Source: Rathayibacter agropyri (lineage in GTDB: Bacteria; Actinomycetota; Actinomycetes; Actinomycetales; Microbacteriaceae). Taken from it: a DNA stretch of 64,000 bases. The DNA lies in NCBI RefSeq assembly GCF_013249015.1, contig NZ_JABRPL010000002.1, forward strand, positions 124,001-188,000, given 5' to 3'. The notes under the pieces are model-generated. The model worked only from the letters and a program-made list of their open reading frames with translations, ran no database searches and had not been told where the DNA came from. A program made the translations under genes and the position numbers. This document shows, in pieces, positions 24,880-35,200 of this stretch. The number at the start of each line of letters is the position of its first letter. Within the stretch, counting starts at the first letter, position 1.

Positions 24880-26049
24880 TCAGTCGCCCTTCACATTCAC
24901 CAACTGGCGCAGGGTGTGCCGGACCTCCACGAGGTCGGCTGCGTCGGCCATCACCCGGTCGATCGGCTTGTAGGCCGCGGGGATCTCGTCGATGAAGGCG
25001 TCGGTGTCGCGGTACTCGATCCCGGCCATCGCCTCCCGTAGTTGGTCGTGCGTGAAGGTGCGCCGTGCGGCCGACCGGGAGTACTCGCGTCCTGCCCCGT
25101 GCGGCGACGAGTTCAGCGACAGGGCGTTCCCGCGCCCGACCACCACGTACGACGCGGTCCCCATCGACCCGGGGATGAGCCCGGGGCGCCCAGCGTCCGC
25201 CTGGATTGCGCCCTTACGGCTGACCCAGACCTCCCGGCCCCAGTGCTGCTCCTTCTCGGTGAAGTTGTGGTGGCAGTTGATCCGCTCCGCCTCGTCTACC
25301 TCGCGGCCGAGCCACTCGGAGAGCTGCCGCACCACGCGGTCCATCATCTCCTCGCGGTTGAGCAGGGCGAAGTGCTGGGCCCAGCGCAGCTCGGCGATGT
25401 AGCGGTCGAACTCGGCAGTCCCCTCGACCAGGTAGGCGAGATCAGGGTCCGGCAGGCTGATCCAGTGACGCGCGCAGTACTCGCGGGCGATACGGATGTG
25501 CGCGCTCGCGATCCGGTTGCCGACGCCGCGCGATCCGGAGTGCAGGAACAGCCAGACTGCGCCGGTCTCGTCCGCGCTCACCTCGATGAAGTGGTTGCCG
25601 CTGCCGAGTGTTCCCAGCTGGAGGCGCCAGTGCCGAGCGTAGCTGTCCGGGTCGAAGCCGGCCTCGACGGCGAGGGCCTCCAGGTCGGCGATGCGCGGCG
25701 CCGCGGTGGCGACGATCTTCTTATTCGCCGCTCCCGCCGACAGCGGGACCGCTCGCTCGATCTGCTGCCGCAGCTCAGACAGATCGTGGCCGGCGAGATC
25801 GTCCCGGGTGAAGGTGGTCCGCACCGCGATCATGCCGCAGCCGATGTCAACACCGACCGCCGCGGGGATGATCGCGCCGTCGGTCGGGATGACGGAGCCG
25901 ACGGTCGCGCCGAGGCCCAGGTGCGCATCCGGCATCAACGCCAGGTGGGGGAAGACAAACGGCATGCGGGAGGCCGTGAGGGCCTGCTCGCGCGCGTTGT
26001 CGTCGAGAATGCTCGCCCAGGAGACGAGGCGATCGGTAATCCTCTGCAT
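24880..26049 (-). CDS. rtcB: RtcB-family RNA-splicing ligase
   Basis: 389 residues from ATG 26049 with GAGGAC upstream; the longer frame above it is not coding. Ligates 2',3'-cyclic-phosphate or 3'-phosphate RNA ends to 5'-OH ends through a His-GMP intermediate. The metal ligands are in VGVDIGCGMI, GSGNHFIE and FLHSGSRGVGN; INCHHNFTEKE carries another; and the guanylated His is in NSSPHGAGREYSR. The length is that of the shorter bacterial RtcB2-type, not the 480-residue archaeal form. No archease or RtcR regulator is next to it, so it stands alone, convergent with the CoA-binding gene. Confidence 0.95.
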   Translation of the reverse strand: MQRITDRLVSWASILDDNAREQALTASRMPFVFPHLALMPDAHLGLGATVGSVIPTDGAIIPAAVGVDIGCGMIAVRTTFTRDDLAGHDLSELRQQIERAVPLSAGAANKKIVATAAPRIADLEALAVEAGFDPDSYARHWRLQLGTLGSGNHFIEVSADETGAVWLFLHSGSRGVGNRIASAHIRIAREYCARHWISLPDPDLAYLVEGTAEFDRYIAELRWAQHFALLNREEMMDRVVRQLSEWLGREVDEAERINCHHNFTEKEQHWGREVWVSRKGAIQADAGRPGLIPGSMGTASYVVVGRGNALSLNSSPHGAGREYSRSAARRTFTHDQLREAMAGIEYRDTDAFIDEIPAAYKPIDRVMADAADLVEVRHTLRQLVNVKGD

Positions 26050-26317
26050 GGTTCGTCCTCTCGTGAGGTGTCGGCGTTCGCCGGCGCGAGACGCGTCCAC
26101 TGCGGCGGGCTTCCGCGGACCGGTCGTGCGTCGGCGCCCCCCGTGGAAGAGCACGGGCGGGGCAGTGAGGCGCACGTCGGCGGTGTGCCCCGGCGAAAAT
26201 AGCAGCCCGCGCGCGTCGTCGGTGATCCGGGCGTCTCTCGACGGCACGGAGTCCACCTGGGCGCCCGCCCCGTGGTCGTTCCGACCGCCCCCGCGTGGCC
26301 CGGCGTAGTCTCGGTGG

Positions 26318-27697
26318 ATGAGCGCCTACGTCTCCGTCTTCGACCTGTTCAGCGTGGGGATCGGGCCGTCCAGTTCGCACACCGTCGGCCCGATGCGCGC
26401 CGCTCTCGCGCTGGCGGAACGGATCCGGGACGCAGGGATGCTGGACCGGGTCAGCCGGGTGAGCTGCACCCTCTACGGCTCGCTCGGGTCGACCGGAATC
26501 GGCCACGGCACTCCCGACGCGGTCGTCGCCGGGCTCTCGGGACTCGATCCCGAAACGTGCGATCCGGAAGAGGTTCGCGGAGCGTGGCACCGACTCGACG
26601 ATGAGGGCGGGATCGCGCTGGCCGGCGAGAAGCGTCTCCCGATGACGCGCGACGACATCGCCTTCGAGCCGCGGACTCGGCTGCCCGAGCATCCGAACGC
26701 CCTGACGTTCAGCGTGTGGCTCGGCGACGCACCGCTGCCCGTGTGGGAGGAGACCTACTACTCGATCGGCGGCGGGTTCATCCGTCGGGCGGGAGAGCGC
26801 GCCGAACTGGCGGCTCTCGCCGCACACCCCTTCCCCTTCGACTCGGGGCTCGACCTGCTTGCGATCTGCGACCGGACGGGCACAGCGATTTCCGAACTCG
26901 CTCTCGCGAACGAGTGGGCCCTGCATCCCGGGGTCAACATCATCGAGCGCCTGGACGCGGTCTGGGACGCGATGGCAGCCTGCGTCGAACACGGACTGGC
27001 GACCGAGGGCGTGCTGCCGGGCGGGCTCGGCGTCCGCCGCCGCGCCTCCGTGCTGCGGGAGCGCCTCGAGGCCTTCGAGGAGGACCCGCTCGACCGTGCT
27101 CGGGCGACCTCGGTGGAGTGGCTGCACGCGTTCGCCCTCGCGGTCAACGAGGAGAACGCCGCAGGTGGGCGCGTCGTGACCGCGCCCACGAACGGAGCGG
27201 CGGGCATCATTCCGGCGGTGGCGCACTACTACCTCCGCTTCGTCCCGGGGGCCGACCGGCTGGGTGTCCGCCGGTTCCTCCTGACGGCGGCGGCGATCGG
27301 CTCGCTCTGCAAGACGAACGCCTCGATCTCGGGGGCGGAGGCGGGCTGCCAGGGTGAAGTCGGCTCTGCCTGCGCGATGGCCGCCGGGGCCCTGTGCGCA
27401 GTGCTCGGCGGAACTCCGCAGCAGGTCGAGAACGCGGCCGAGATCGCGATGGAACACCACCTCGGCCTGACCTGCGACCCGGTGGGCGGACTCGTGCAGA
27501 TCCCCTGTATCGAACGCAACGCGATTGCATCGTCGACCGCGGTGAGTGCGGCTCGGCTGGCGCTGCACGGCGACGGTACCCACCGCGTTTCGCTCGACGC
27601 AGTGATCGAGACGATGCGCCAGACCGGAATCGATATGTCTTCGAAGTACAAGGAGACGAGCGAGGGTGGGCTCGCGGTGAACGTCATCGAGTGCTGA
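26318..27697 (+). CDS. sdaA: L-serine ammonia-lyase (iron-sulfur type)
   Basis: 459 residues, single-chain enzyme with the beta domain first ([17 protein letters not shown] at 15-31) and the alpha catalytic domain after about 180. Cluster cysteines are in [25 protein letters not shown] and the pair [16 protein letters not shown]. Converts serine to pyruvate and ammonia using an oxygen-sensitive 4Fe-4S cluster. It is monocistronic, divergent from rtcB over a 268-nt spacer, and convergent with the following gene. Confidence 0.95.
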   Translation: MSAYVSVFDLFSVGIGPSSSHTVGPMRAALALAERIRDAGMLDRVSRVSCTLYGSLGSTGIGHGTPDAVVAGLSGLDPETCDPEEVRGAWHRLDDEGGIALAGEKRLPMTRDDIAFEPRTRLPEHPNALTFSVWLGDAPLPVWEETYYSIGGGFIRRAGERAELAALAAHPFPFDSGLDLLAICDRTGTAISELALANEWALHPGVNIIERLDAVWDAMAACVEHGLATEGVLPGGLGVRRRASVLRERLEAFEEDPLDRARATSVEWLHAFALAVNEENAAGGRVVTAPTNGAAGIIPAVAHYYLRFVPGADRLGVRRFLLTAAAIGSLCKTNASISGAEAGCQGEVGSACAMAAGALCAVLGGTPQQVENAAEIAMEHHLGLTCDPVGGLVQIPCIERNAIASSTAVSAARLALHGDGTHRVSLDAVIETMRQTGIDMSSKYKETSEGGLAVNVIEC

Positions 27698-27815
27698 GGC
27701 GCAGCGCGTCGGCACCGAGCGTCCCGCTGCCGCCGCGATACCGCGCCTCCACCACGACACCGCGGCGGCCCCGTCGTCTCGGCCGACTTTGCGGTGCCTC
27801 ACCGCCGAGCGCCGC

Positions 27816-28769
27816 TCACCGCGCACCGCGAACCGCGCGACGCGTCCCCTGACGCTGCGGAAGACCCGCCGCTGTGAGCAGGGCGACCAGCGGATCGGCC
27901 GCGATCGCGTCCCGCCACTCCCAGCGAACGATGCGAGGCCCGAGGAGCCGCAGCGCGTTCTCGCGCCGCTTCTCACGGAACACCGCGTCCGCGAGGCCGT
28001 CGGCGTGCTCGGCCGCCGAGACACCGTACTTGCCGCGGCCGTCGGCGTCGCCGACGAGGCCAAACGCCGGCCAGTCGAAGTCGGTGACAGCTCTGGCGCC
28101 GTCAGGCAGGTGCCACACGTGCTGGAGGCGCGGCGCGGGAAAGCCCGCGACGGCCATCTCGACTCTGCTGACCGACTCGAGCGGTGACTCCGCCCGCGCA
28201 TCCGCGAACGAGATGGCCTCGGCGGCCCTCCGTACCCCCCGGCCGCCGCCTGTTCGAGCGACAAGCCTGAGCAGGGTCTCGCGCATCCGCTCCGGGTCGC
28301 GACCTGCGACCCACTCGGAGTGCAGAACATGGTCGATGGCGACGACAGCCCGCCGCAGCGTCGAGTGACGGGCGAGGTCGACGACCGTGTCGGGGACGGA
28401 TGAGACGGGGATCCCTCCGATCTCGACCACGTCCGGCGGTACCGCGAAACTCCGCTCCCGCACCGCCCCGCGCGTTCGGCTCCCGACACCGGGTCTCGCC
28501 AGGACATGGACGCGAGGATCGAGCCCCTCGATTAGGGGGATGCCGTGCAGGAGAGCAGCGGACTCCCCCACGAGGACGCCCCCTCGGCGCAGTCCCACCG
28601 CCGCACGGACGCGGGCGTGCTGACGGGTCGCCGCGTCCGCCGCCTGCCACGCGAGCGCAGGTGTGCGCACCCCGCGCCACAGCGCTTCGAGATCGCGTTG
28701 GAATGCGAGAGCGGAGCCGGTGCCGTGGGCGCGCAGGTCGCGGACGAAGAAGAGGGGAAGCTGGGTCAT
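27816..28769 (-). CDS. AbiEi/DUF559-like protein of unknown role
   Basis: 317 residues from ATG 28769. A short N-terminal stretch is followed by RTPALAWQAADAATRQHARV, GGVLVGESAALLHGIPL and RGAVRERSF, VVEIGGIPVSSVPDTVVDLA, a layout common in Microbacteriaceae proteins annotated as AbiEi-like or DUF559. The C-terminal half has VTDFDWPAFGLVGDADGRGK followed by YG, an Asp/Glu pattern of a very-short-patch-repair-like nuclease fold. Such genes occur in several copies per genome, and the decayed relative at 45565-46058 is a second one here. No toxin partner is adjacent, so calling it an antitoxin would be unsafe. Confidence 0.7.
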   Translation of the reverse strand: MTQLPLFFVRDLRAHGTGSALAFQRDLEALWRGVRTPALAWQAADAATRQHARVRAAVGLRRGGVLVGESAALLHGIPLIEGLDPRVHVLARPGVGSRTRGAVRERSFAVPPDVVEIGGIPVSSVPDTVVDLARHSTLRRAVVAIDHVLHSEWVAGRDPERMRETLLRLVARTGGGRGVRRAAEAISFADARAESPLESVSRVEMAVAGFPAPRLQHVWHLPDGARAVTDFDWPAFGLVGDADGRGKYGVSAAEHADGLADAVFREKRRENALRLLGPRIVRWEWRDAIAADPLVALLTAAGLPQRQGTRRAVRGAR

Positions 28770-29033
28770 GCGTCGATCCTGAGTGGTCGGCTCGTCCCGT
28801 GGGAGCGCCCAGACACATCTGGGGAAAACCGGTCCCTGTGGAGGAGCCTCTGCTCGCGGCACGGCGCACTCCAGCCGCTCGGCGACACTCCACGGTGTCC
28901 CCCCAGACGCCACGGCGAGCGCGGTACCTCGCCGGGAGCGGGACGTCTCGGCCGGCGGGCGGCGCGCCGCCCGCGTGAAGCACCGTGACGCGTATGCGGG
29001 CGGATGTCGCCGGTCGCGCCTAGCGTGGGGCGG

Positions 29034-29921
29034 GTGAGCAGCACTTCGACCCCCTACCTCGCCCGGCCGATCGTCTCGACCCAGTGGCTGGCCGATCATC
29101 TCGGCCGCGAGAACCTCGTCGTCATCGATGCCAGCGTCCTCCTCGTGCCCGGCCTCGACGGCCGTCCCGGCTACCTCAGCGGCGACGAGCAGTACCTCCT
29201 GGAGGGCCATGTCCCCGGCGCTGTCTTCGGCGACCTGCTCGAGCAGCTCTCCGACCCCGAGGCGCGATTCCCCTTCTCCCGTCTCGATCCCGAACGCTTC
29301 GCTGCCGCCACCGCGGCCCTCGGGATCGAGGACGACTCCGTGGTCGTGGTCTACGACTCCGCGGTGGGTCAGTGGGCGTCTCGACTGTGGTGGCTGCTGC
29401 GCGCTGCCGGGCACGACGCCGCCGCCGTCCTCGACGGCGGCCTCACGGCCTGGCGTAGCGAGGAGCGGCCGATCGAGGCCGGTCACGTCGAGCCGGTGGC
29501 CAGCGGAGGCATCGAGGTTCGCGAGGAACGTCCGGTCTGGATCGACAAGGCCGGCGTCGAGAGCGTGCTGCGCGGCGAGGCACCAGGCGCCCTCGTCTGC
29601 GCCCTCCCGCCGAAAGAGTTCACCGGTGAGGAGGGGTGGAGGCCGCGACGCGGGCACCTCCCCGGCTCGCGCAGCGTTCCGGCCGGCCGTTTGGTCGACC
29701 GCGCCACCAACACTCTGCTGCCGCCTGAGCGACTGCGCGCGCTGTTCGGCGAGAGCCTCGAGTCGGAGCGCATCGTCCTCTACTGCGGAGGCGGCATCGC
29801 GGCCACCGCGGACGCGCTCGCGCTCGCGGTCCTGGGCGTCGAAAAAGCGGTCGTCTACGACGGCTCGCTCAACGAGTGGGCGGCCGACCCCGACGCGCCG
29901 CTCGTGGTCACGGCCGCGTGA
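29034..29921 (+). CDS. Sulfurtransferase with two rhodanese domains
   Basis: 295 residues from GTG 29034. The N-terminal rhodanese (about 10-135) ends with [20 protein letters not shown] and lacks a Cys. The C-terminal one (about 165-290) has [18 protein letters not shown], where the Cys is the sulfur acceptor. The CGGGIAA loop suggests 3-mercaptopyruvate or thiosulfate as donor. It is cytosolic. Its last 14 bases overlap the 3' end of the convergent YyaL gene. Confidence 0.93.
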   Translation: MSSTSTPYLARPIVSTQWLADHLGRENLVVIDASVLLVPGLDGRPGYLSGDEQYLLEGHVPGAVFGDLLEQLSDPEARFPFSRLDPERFAAATAALGIEDDSVVVVYDSAVGQWASRLWWLLRAAGHDAAAVLDGGLTAWRSEERPIEAGHVEPVASGGIEVREERPVWIDKAGVESVLRGEAPGALVCALPPKEFTGEEGWRPRRGHLPGSRSVPAGRLVDRATNTLLPPERLRALFGESLESERIVLYCGGGIAATADALALAVLGVEKAVVYDGSLNEWAADPDAPLVVTAA

Positions 29922-31761
29922 CGATCTCCTCCGGGAGCCGCGTGCTAGGCAGAGCGCAGACGAAGGACTCGCAGGAGTAGGCGGTCGGCAGGGCGTCCCG
30001 CGAGACCCGTCCCTCGAACAGCTCGAAGCCCGCCTCTGCCCACTCCCGAGCGCCCTCATCCGAGACGCCCGCCAGTACGCCGAGTTCCGTCTCCCGCGCC
30101 CCGCGAAGCAGATCGGCGAGCCCGGCGGTGCTGGGAGCGACGACCACGAGCTGGCGGACCGGACGGGTGAGGCGTGAAGCGAGCGCGAGCACGGCGCCGA
30201 ACCCCATCGGCTGCGCGAGCGAGCCCGGTGCGACCGCGGTGACAGCCGCCTCCGCCGCTGCGCGATAGCGCTGCTCACCGGTCAGGAGGTACAGCTCGTG
30301 CGCGGCGTCGGCCGTCGCCGCGAGACCGGAGGGGTACGCACCCTCCGACGGATCGGCCGTCAGCGCCAGGCCGCGAGCGGTCAACGCCTGGTCGCCTCCG
30401 CCGGGAAGGGCGAACGGCAGCGGCCCCGACGCGGCCTCAAGGGCACCGTCGAGGAGCGCCCGCGCCACGACGGCGTAGCGCGGCCGGCCTTCTGCGAGCG
30501 CGAGCTGCAGGAGGCCGTCAGCGAGCATCCCGAGATCCTCGAGCGCCGGTCGCGCCAACGACACCACGTCGCCGAGGGAGGCGCGAACGCTGACCCGTCC
30601 CCCGACGAGATGCCGCTCGAGCAGGAAGTCCGCCGCCCGCCGGGCCGCGTCGATCCACTCCGCGCGCCCAAGCGCCCTGCCCGCGCGGGCGAGGGCCCGG
30701 ATGGCGAGCCCATTCCACCCGGTGACGACCTTGTCATCAAGCGGAGGCGGCGCAAGGCGCGAGCGGTCGGCCGCGAGATAGTAGCCGCCCTCCGAGCGCT
30801 GCCCGTCGATGATGCTCTCCGAGTCCTGCGCGCTCGCGAAGCCACCACCCGGTTGCCGCAGCGTGGTCAGGAGGAAGGAGGCGATTCCCTCCGCGACCAC
30901 CGCGAGTTCATCGGTGCGGGTACCCGCGCGACCGAGCAGCAGCGCAGCGACATCGAGCAACTGCGCGTTGTCGTACAGCATCCGCTCGTAGTGCGGGTCG
31001 CTCCAGTCAGCCTGCGTCGCGTAGCGGAAGAAGCCGCCGTCACGATCGCGCAGCGGGGATGCGGCGAGAGCGAGGAGGGTCCGCTCGGCGAGTGCGGCTC
31101 CGCTGTCCCATGTGGCGAGGAACCCGAGCACCGGCGCGACCGGGAACTTCGGCGCGCCACCGAACCCGCCGTGCACGCGGTCCTCCTCGGCCGCCAGAGC
31201 GGCGACTGCGTCCTCGAGCGCGGCGTCGTCCGGAAGGGTCGAGGCCGCGGGCAAGGAGGCGGTCGCCTCGCGCAGCGCCGCTGCGAGGGAACCCGCCGTC
31301 GCCTGTACCTCGTCGCGGCGCAGCCGCCACGCCTGGGAGACTGCGTCGAGCACATCCGCGAACGCGGGCACGCCGCCGACGGCGCGCGGCGGGAAGTAGG
31401 TGCCAGCGAAGAAGGTTTCACCGGCGGGAGTGGCGAAGACGGTCAGCGGCCAGCCGAGCTGACGGGTGAAGGCGCTCGCGGCGGTCAGGTAGGCGGTATC
31501 GACATCGGGATGCTCCTCCCGATCGACCTTCACCGCGACGAAGCCCTCGTTCAGCCGCGCCGCGAGCACCGGGTCCGAGAACGACTCCCGCGCCATCACG
31601 TGGCACCAGTGGCACGTGGCGTAGCCGATGGAGATCAGCAGGGGGACGTCCCGGCGCTCGGCCTCGGCGAACGCCTCCTCGCCCCACGGGAACCAGTCGA
31701 CCGGATTGTCCGCGTGCGAGCGGAGGTAGGGGCTGACACTGGAGCGCAGTCGTTCGGCCAT
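29908..31761 (-). CDS. Thioredoxin-domain protein, YyaL/spermatogenesis-associated family (DUF255)
   Basis: 617 residues. The N-terminus is diagnostic: [20 protein letters not shown], then [19 protein letters not shown] with a CxxC, and [12 protein letters not shown]. The rest is an alpha-barrel resembling glycan-processing enzymes ([39 protein letters not shown]). The enzymatic role is not firmly known. Start ATG 31761 was preferred to one six codons upstream. Its 3' end overlaps the sulfurtransferase gene tail-to-tail by 14 nt. Confidence 0.92.
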   Translation of the reverse strand: MAERLRSSVSPYLRSHADNPVDWFPWGEEAFAEAERRDVPLLISIGYATCHWCHVMARESFSDPVLAARLNEGFVAVKVDREEHPDVDTAYLTAASAFTRQLGWPLTVFATPAGETFFAGTYFPPRAVGGVPAFADVLDAVSQAWRLRRDEVQATAGSLAAALREATASLPAASTLPDDAALEDAVAALAAEEDRVHGGFGGAPKFPVAPVLGFLATWDSGAALAERTLLALAASPLRDRDGGFFRYATQADWSDPHYERMLYDNAQLLDVAALLLGRAGTRTDELAVVAEGIASFLLTTLRQPGGGFASAQDSESIIDGQRSEGGYYLAADRSRLAPPPLDDKVVTGWNGLAIRALARAGRALGRAEWIDAARRAADFLLERHLVGGRVSVRASLGDVVSLARPALEDLGMLADGLLQLALAEGRPRYAVVARALLDGALEAASGPLPFALPGGGDQALTARGLALTADPSEGAYPSGLAATADAAHELYLLTGEQRYRAAAEAAVTAVAPGSLAQPMGFGAVLALASRLTRPVRQLVVVAPSTAGLADLLRGARETELGVLAGVSDEGAREWAEAGFELFEGRVSRDALPTAYSCESFVCALPSTRLPEEIVTRP

Positions 31762-31793
31762 GCGCCCCACGCTAGACATGGGCGGACCGTGGG

Positions 31794-31831
31794 TCAGGGG
31801 GTTGCTGAACGATCAGGGGGTTGCTGAACGA
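31794..31831. repeat. Tandem duplication, 2 x 19 bp
   Basis: The unit TCAGGGGGTTGCTGAACGA occurs at 31794-31812 and 31813-31831, exact, with the next four bases starting a third copy that forms the stop codon of the small membrane protein. It fills most of the spacer between that stop and the YyaL start. Confidence 0.95.
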
Positions 31832-32074
31832 TCAGCGCTCGAAGAACCAGCCGCTCGGCCGCTCCGTGCCGCGCACAACGGCGCCCCCTCCGCCTCCGCG
31901 CCCTCGCCGCCCAAGTATGAGGTAGGCAATACTGCCGAGGAACGGCGCGATCACGATGAACGCCACCCACGACACTTTCGCGACCTTCGAGAGCCGCGGA
32001 TTAGCGAGCACACCCTGGACAGCGAACAGCAGCAGCACAATGTTCAGCACAACCAGCAGGGACTGTGCATTCAT
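31832..32074 (-). CDS. Small membrane protein with PLD-nuclease N-terminal (PLDc_N) domain
   Basis: 80 residues from ATG 32074. A first helix (LLVVLNIVLLLFAVQGVLA) and a second one (VSWVAFIVIAPFLGSIAYLI) are joined by a short basic turn (NPRLSKVAK), the PLDc_N pattern. A Gly/Arg-rich tail follows. The domain is found at the start of cardiolipin synthases but here stands alone with no phosphodiesterase part. Function unknown. Confidence 0.8.
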   Translation of the reverse strand: MNAQSLLVVLNIVLLLFAVQGVLANPRLSKVAKVSWVAFIVIAPFLGSIAYLILGRRGRGGGGGAVVRGTERPSGWFFER

Positions 32075-32086
32075 CGACGTGCTCCA

Positions 32087-32170
32087 CGAGATCGGGCGCC
32101 GCGGTCGAGATATGGCGCCGAGGCGCCCGATCTCGACCGGGACAGGGGATCTCGCGACATTTCGCGAGAT
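32087..32170. repeat. Double palindrome upstream of hrpA, REP-like
   Basis: First hairpin: 14-bp perfect arms at 32087-32100 and 32122-32135 (CGAGATCGGGCGCC and its complement). Second: 9-bp arms at 32149-32157 and 32162-32170 with a CATT loop. The 15-mer TCGCGACATTTCGCG within it is shared with 8173-8187 in inverse orientation. It lies between two divergent genes, 38 nt before the hrpA start. Confidence 0.8.
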
Positions 32171-32207
32171 AGGGGCATTGTTGCATGCGGGGTAGGGTGG
32201 GGGGCTC

Positions 32208-35200
32208 ATGGTAGACGTGCTCAGGGTTCGGTATCCGCCCGAACTTCCCGTGTCGGCGCGGCGCGAGGACATTGCGGCGGCGATCCGCGACAACCAGGTC
32301 GTCATCGTCGCGGGAGCGACCGGGTCGGGCAAGACGACGCAGTTGCCGAAGATCTGCCTGGAGCTGGGGCGCGAGAGCATCGCGCACACGCAGCCCCGGC
32401 GTATCGCGGCCCGCACGATCGCCGAGCGCATCGCGGAGGAGCTCGACGACGAGGTCGGCGGGATCGTCGGGTACCAGGTCCGGTTCACGGACAAGGCGTC
32501 CGCGTCGACACGGATCAAGCTGATGACCGACGGCATTCTGCTCAACGAGATGAATCACGATCGGATGCTCAGCCGGTACGACACGATCATCATTGACGAA
32601 GCGCACGAGCGCAGCCTGAACATCGACTTCCTCCTCGGCTACCTGCACCGCCTCCTGCCGCAGCGCCCCGACCTCAAGGTGATCATCACCTCGGCGACGA
32701 TCGATCCGCAGAGCTTCGCGGCGCACTTCTCGGACGCCTCCGGGGCTCCGGCCCCGATCATCGAGGTCTCCGGCCGCACCTACCCGGTCGAGATCCGCTA
32801 CCGCCCGCTGGTCGCCGAGGAGCCGGAGGAGGATGACGACACCGACGTGCCGGACGCGACGAGCGGCAGCCGCGACCTGATGACCGGCATCGCCGACGCC
32901 CTGGCCGAGCTGGCGCGGGAGGATCCGGGTGATGTCCTCGTCTTCCTCTCGGGCGAGAACGAGATCCGGGACGCCGAGGACGCGATCCGCGGGCGGAACC
33001 TGCCAGGCACCGAGGTGCTCCCGCTCTACGGCCGGCTGTCCGCTGCCGACCAGCACCGGGTCTTCGAGCGCTCCCGCACTCCCGGCGTCCGGCGCCGTGT
33101 GGTGCTGGCAACCAACGTTGCTGAGACGAGCCTCACCGTCCCCGGGATCCGCTACGTGATCGACGGCGGCACCGCGCGCATCTCGCGCTACAGCGCGCGC
33201 TCGAAGGTGCAGCGGCTCCCGATCGAAGCCGTCTCGCAGGCGTCGGCGAATCAGCGCTCCGGACGCTCTGGCCGCACCAGCGCAGGCATCGCGATCCGCC
33301 TCTACTCCGAGGAGGACTACCTCCGCCGACCCGAGTACACCGACCCCGAGATCCTTCGCACGGGCCTGGCCGCAGTCATCCTGCAGATGATCTCGCTGGG
33401 CCTGGGCGACATCGCGTCCTTCCCCTTTCTCACGCCGCCCGACTCCCGCGGCATCAAGGACGGCCTCGACCTCCTCACCGAGCTCGGCGCCCTGCGCAGC
33501 CCCGGCACCCACCCCGACTCCCCCGCGCGAGATGCCTCTTCGGTATGCGACACGCCGCAGAACGCGAGCACAACTGGCATCTCGCGGAGGGAGGCGGCGC
33601 CGCAGCTCACCCGCATCGGCCGGGATCTCGCGCGGCTGCCGATTGATCCGCGGTTCGGGCGGATGGTCATCGAATCGCGTCGGCACGGGGTGAGCCGCGA
33701 GGTCATGGCGATCGTGGCGGGCCTGACGATCCAGGATGTCCGCGAGCGCCCCCTGGAGCGCCGCGCGCAGGCCGACCAGCAGCACGCCCGTTTCGTTGAC
33801 CCGACCAGCGACTTCCTCACCCTCCTGAACCTCTGGAATTATCTGGAGGAGAAGCAGCAAGAACTCTCCTCCAGCGCGTTCCGCCGCCTCTGCAAGGCCG
33901 AGTACCTCAATTACCTGCGCGTACGGGAGTGGCAAGACGTCTTCCGCCAGCTCCGCCAGCTGGCCCGGCCGCTGAAGCTCGAGCTCGGCGAGCCGAAGAT
34001 CGACCCCGACGGAATCCACCGGAGTCTTCTGGCCGGCCTGCTCTCGCACCTCGGCATTAAAGACACCACCTCGCAGCAGGCTCAGCGCGCGGCGAAGAAC
34101 CGCGAGCGCCAGAACGTGCAGTACGTCGGCGCCCGAAATGCGAAGTTCTCGATCTTCCCGGGCAGCGCGCTGGCCAAGAAACTGCCCGACGCGGTGATGA
34201 GCGCCGAGCTGGTCGAGACGAGCCGCCTCTTCGCGCGCTCGAACGCGACGATCGACCCGGCCTGGGCCGAGGCGATCGCGGGCGACCTGGTCAAGCGGCA
34301 GTTCAGCGAGCCGCACTGGGAGAAGTCGCAGGGCGCGGCCGTCGCGTACGAGAAGGTCACGCTCTACGGAGTGCCGATCATCGCGCGCCGTCGCGTCCAG
34401 TTCTCGCGCATCGACGCCTCCTACGCCCGCGAGCTGTTCATCCGGCACGCCCTCATTGAGGGCGAGTGGGAGTCGCGGCACGCCTTCGACAAAAAGAACC
34501 GGGCCCTGCGCGCCGAGCTCGAGCGCCTCGAGGAGCGCACCCGCCGCCGCGACCTGCTCGTGGACGACGAGGCCGTCTTCGACTTCTACGACCGCCGTCT
34601 CCCGCGCGACATCACCTCCGTCCGCTCTTTCGACTCCTGGTGGCGCACCACTCAGCACGATGAGCCCGACCTGCTCACGATGACGCAGGAGACGCTGCTG
34701 CCCGAGGACGCGGAGCAGGTTGACGAGACCGCTTTCCCGACCCAGTGGCGCCAGGCCGACCAGCGCTTGCGCCTCTCGTACCGGTTCGAGCCGGGTACGG
34801 AGGAGGACGGAGTGACGGTGCACGTGCCGCTCGCGCTGCTGCCCCGCGTCACGCCTCTAGGCTTCGACTGGCTGGTGCCGGGACTGCGCGCCGAACTGGT
34901 CACCGCGATGATCAAGGCGCTGCCCAAGCATCTGCGTCGCAACGTCGTCCCCGCGAACGACTGGGCGCGCACGCTCACCGCCGCACTCCCCCCAGATGTG
35001 CCGACCCCGCCGACCGAGTCGTTCGCCGCGACCCTCGCCGGAGCGATCCGCCGGGAGGCGGGCGTCGTTGTGCAGCCCGAGGACTTCGATCTCGAGCGGA
35101 TCCCCTCGCACCTGCGGGTGACCTTCGCCGTCGCGGACGAGCGCGGGCGCACGATCGCGGCCGGCAAGGAGCTGGCACCGCTGGCCGAGAGGCTGCGGGG

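Noticed and set aside
27816-28769. Calling this gene an AbiEi antitoxin
   Set aside because: No AbiEii-like nucleotidyltransferase toxin is adjacent and the C-terminus looks nuclease-like.
32001-34823. 940-codon minus-strand open frame across hrpA
   Set aside because: Antisense to a helicase with all motifs; long stop-free antisense frames are normal at this GC content and this one has no domain.
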